A stretch of 7,171 bases of DNA from Xanthobacteraceae bacterium (lineage in GTDB: Bacteria; Pseudomonadota; Alphaproteobacteria; Rhizobiales; Xanthobacteraceae). Below the pieces are notes generated by a model. The model did not search any database and was not told the origin of the DNA. It saw nothing but the letters and a program-made list of their open reading frames with translations. Shown piece by piece: positions 6,649-7,171 of this stretch. Both the position numbers and the translations under genes were made by a program. Where the stretch lies: NCBI GenBank assembly GCA_030037185.1, contig JASHRR010000500.1, positions 1-7,171 on the forward strand. The letters are read 5' to 3'. Every line of letters begins with the position of its first letter. The first letter of the stretch is position 1.

Positions 6649-6664
6649 AGCAATAGCTGTGCCA
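6649..6664 (-). promoter_or_regulatory. Sigma-54 (RpoN) promoter of the binding-protein operon
   Basis: The minus strand reads TGGCAC-AGCTA-TTGCT. It has invariant GG and GC separated by exactly 10 bases and matches the consensus TGGCACG-N4-TTGCW at all defined positions but one. Transcription would start near 6637, giving a leader of about 105 bases to the ATG at 6533. Such promoters need an enhancer-binding activator, and none is encoded in the window. Confidence 0.75.
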
Positions 6665-6669
6665 TATAT

Positions 6670-6715
6670 GCCGTGAGCGCGGTTTGCGGTCGCGAAGCAC
6701 TGACGCAATCACGGC
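6670..6715. repeat. Inverted repeat GCCGTGA / TCACGGC
   Basis: Perfect 7-bp arms GCCGTGA (6670-6676) and TCACGGC (6709-6715) are spaced centre to centre by 39 bp, nearly four helical turns. They lie just upstream of the sigma-54 element facing left. They could be paired binding sites for a dimeric regulator. The long spacer makes chance more likely than for a compact palindrome. Confidence 0.3.
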
Positions 6716-6746
6716 CAGGCTTCTCCGGCCATCCGCGCCTTTCAAT

Positions 6747-6761
6747 CACCCCGGGATGGTG
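6747..6761. promoter_or_regulatory. Dyad CACC-N7-GGTG, candidate activator site
   Basis: CACC (6747-6750) and GGTG (6758-6761) form an inverted repeat about 117 bp upstream of the expected left-facing start, the usual distance for a sigma-54 enhancer, and about 57 bp upstream of the right-facing one. Known NtrC sites share CACC/GGTG-like arms but with a 5-base centre (GCACC-N5-GGTGC). The 7-base centre here argues against a standard NtrC site, and another activator is possible. Confidence 0.25.
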
Positions 6762-6784
6762 TGCTCCGATCGTGGGCGACTGAA

Positions 6785-6800
6785 CGGCATATTTGTTGCT
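6785..6800 (+). promoter_or_regulatory. Possible sigma-54 promoter of the AtzG-like/amidase unit
   Basis: The plus strand reads CGGCAT-ATTTG-TTGCT. GG and GC are separated by the required 10 bases and the TTGCT half is perfect, but the -24 half departs from TGGCACG at three positions. The predicted start is near 6811, about 105 bases before the GTG at 6916, the same leader length as the divergent operon. It is weaker than the left-facing element. Confidence 0.4.
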
Positions 6801-6915
6801 TCGGGATTGGCAGGGTTGTGCTTTGAACCGATCACGCCAGTGTCAATTTTTCCGGGCTGCCGGAGTCGAAAAGCAGCGCTTCGCTCATCCTCACTCTGAT
6901 CAGGAGGATCCGCCT

Positions 6916-7107
6916 GTGGCATCCACCATAACGATGGAAGAGCTCGATTTCATTATCGAGCGCGCGAAGATCACGCTTACGCCTGAACAGAAGGCCGATC
7001 TCATCGAGGCCTATCCCTACGTCGCCTCGATGATCGAACGGCTTCACCGGCCGCGCAGCCTGATGGCCGAGCCGGCGCATGTCTTCGTTCCCGAGGCCTC
7101 GCCATGA
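6916..7107 (+). CDS. AtzG/GatC-like small subunit of an amidase
   Basis: 63 residues. The start is GTG 6916, because AGGAGG (6902-6907) stands eight bases before it, whereas the internal ATG at 6934 has no such site. The sequence is helical and acidic: an opening TMEELDFIIERAKITLTPEQ, then YPYVASMIERL, and an end MAEPAHVFVPEASP. This fits the AtzG-like (DUF4089) pattern of a short helix pair followed by an EPAxxFxP tail. In the known AtzE-AtzG pair (family knowledge) the small protein resembles GatC and wraps around the amidase, stabilising it. The TGA overlaps the ATG of the following amidase (ATGA), so the two should be made in equal amounts. The tail and the gene order are the best evidence, as short proteins like this are hard to assign. 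It is probably expressed from the divergent region. Confidence 0.75.
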   Translation: MASTITMEELDFIIERAKITLTPEQKADLIEAYPYVASMIERLHRPRSLMAEPAHVFVPEASP

Positions 7108-7171
7108 GCCAGGAGTTCCTCACGATTGCCGAGGCGAGCAGAAAAATCGCAGCCGGGCGACTGTCGCCGGT
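7104..7171 (+). CDS. Second amidase (AtzE-like), N-terminal start, runs off right edge
   Basis: ATG 7104 opens a frame for 22 complete codons to the edge. The product FLTIAEASRKIAAGRLSP is the usual first helix of amidase-signature enzymes (pattern LTIAEAxxxIxxGxLSPVEL). GAGG at 7093-7096 serves as ribosome binding site inside the end of the AtzG-like gene, and the start overlaps its stop as ATGA. Together with the AtzG-like partner this points to an AtzE-type amidase acting on a small urea- or biuret-like amide, or to a GatA-like relative. The catalytic region is outside the window, so activity and subfamily are inferred. Confidence 0.75.
   Translation, partial: MSQEFLTIAEASRKIAAGRLSP

Larger units (their letters stand above)
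6534..6915. promoter_or_regulatory. Divergent regulatory region between the two transcription units
   Basis: This is a 382-bp non-coding stretch between the binding-protein ATG (6533) and the AtzG-like GTG (6916). It holds two opposed sigma-54-type elements (6649-6664 minus, 6785-6800 plus) and inverted repeats between them. The last base pair of each GC element lies about 117 bases from its start codon, so both leaders would be about 105 bases long. Frames crossing this stretch lack ribosome binding sites. Confidence 0.6.

Noticed and set aside
6534..6749. N-terminal extension of the binding protein to a start at 6749
   Set aside because: It would put 72 residues before a classical signal peptide and would cross the sigma-54 promoter. 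The ATG at 6533 has a good ribosome binding site.
6747..6761. Standard NtrC binding site
   Set aside because: The arms resemble NtrC half-sites, but the 7-base centre does not fit the 5-base centre of known sites. Kept only as a generic dyad.
6809..6821. TTGGCAGGGTTGTGC as a second right-facing sigma-54 promoter
   Set aside because: GG and GC are separated by 9 bases, not 10, and the -12 half is poor.
1..7171. CRISPR array, tRNA or rRNA genes
   Set aside because: No regularly spaced repeats, no cloverleaf with a T-arm motif and no rRNA-like stretch were seen on either strand.

Overview
The window most likely comes from a GC-rich alphaproteobacterium of the Hyphomicrobiales (Rhizobiales), possibly near Bradyrhizobium. 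I infer this from the protein style, from a GAAC-N7-GAAC box (the LexA/SOS operator form of alphaproteobacteria), from GG-N10-GC sigma-54 promoters, and from the high GC of the main genes. No taxonomic search was possible.

Left third (1 to about 2400): a patchwork with visibly lower GC at the far left. It holds two small unrecognised minus-strand reading frames joined by a GTGA overlap (the second runs off the edge). A broken C-terminal remnant of an IS200/IS605-type transposase follows (plus strand, 790-969), with strong hairpins behind it. Then comes a 189-codon minus-strand gene with a DUF3622-like N-terminus. Its upstream region carries a well-formed promoter whose spacer contains a perfect LexA-type box. 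Beyond this lies a C-terminal fragment of an SPFH/slipin-like gene (2140-2406), cut off where the next gene begins. Remnants and broken genes suggest an island or rearrangement boundary.

Right two thirds (2379 to 7171): an apparently intact nitrogen-compound uptake and hydrolysis cluster. Read leftwards from about 6533 it encodes a secreted family 5 ABC solute-binding protein, an alpha/beta hydrolase and an amidase-signature enzyme, with gaps of about 90 bp and no permease genes among them. Read rightwards from 6916 there is a 63-residue AtzG/GatC-like small protein overlapping (ATGA) the start of a second amidase that leaves the window. The 382-bp divergent region between the two units contains a near-consensus sigma-54 promoter facing the binding-protein operon. 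It also holds a weaker, correctly spaced sigma-54-like element facing the AtzG-like/amidase unit, and inverted repeats between them that could bind an enhancer-binding activator.

Working model (inference): the binding protein captures an amide- or nitrogen-rich compound, permeases encoded elsewhere import it, and the alpha/beta hydrolase and two amidases degrade it to release ammonia. Sigma-54 would activate both arms, perhaps under nitrogen limitation. The substrate cannot be read from the sequence.
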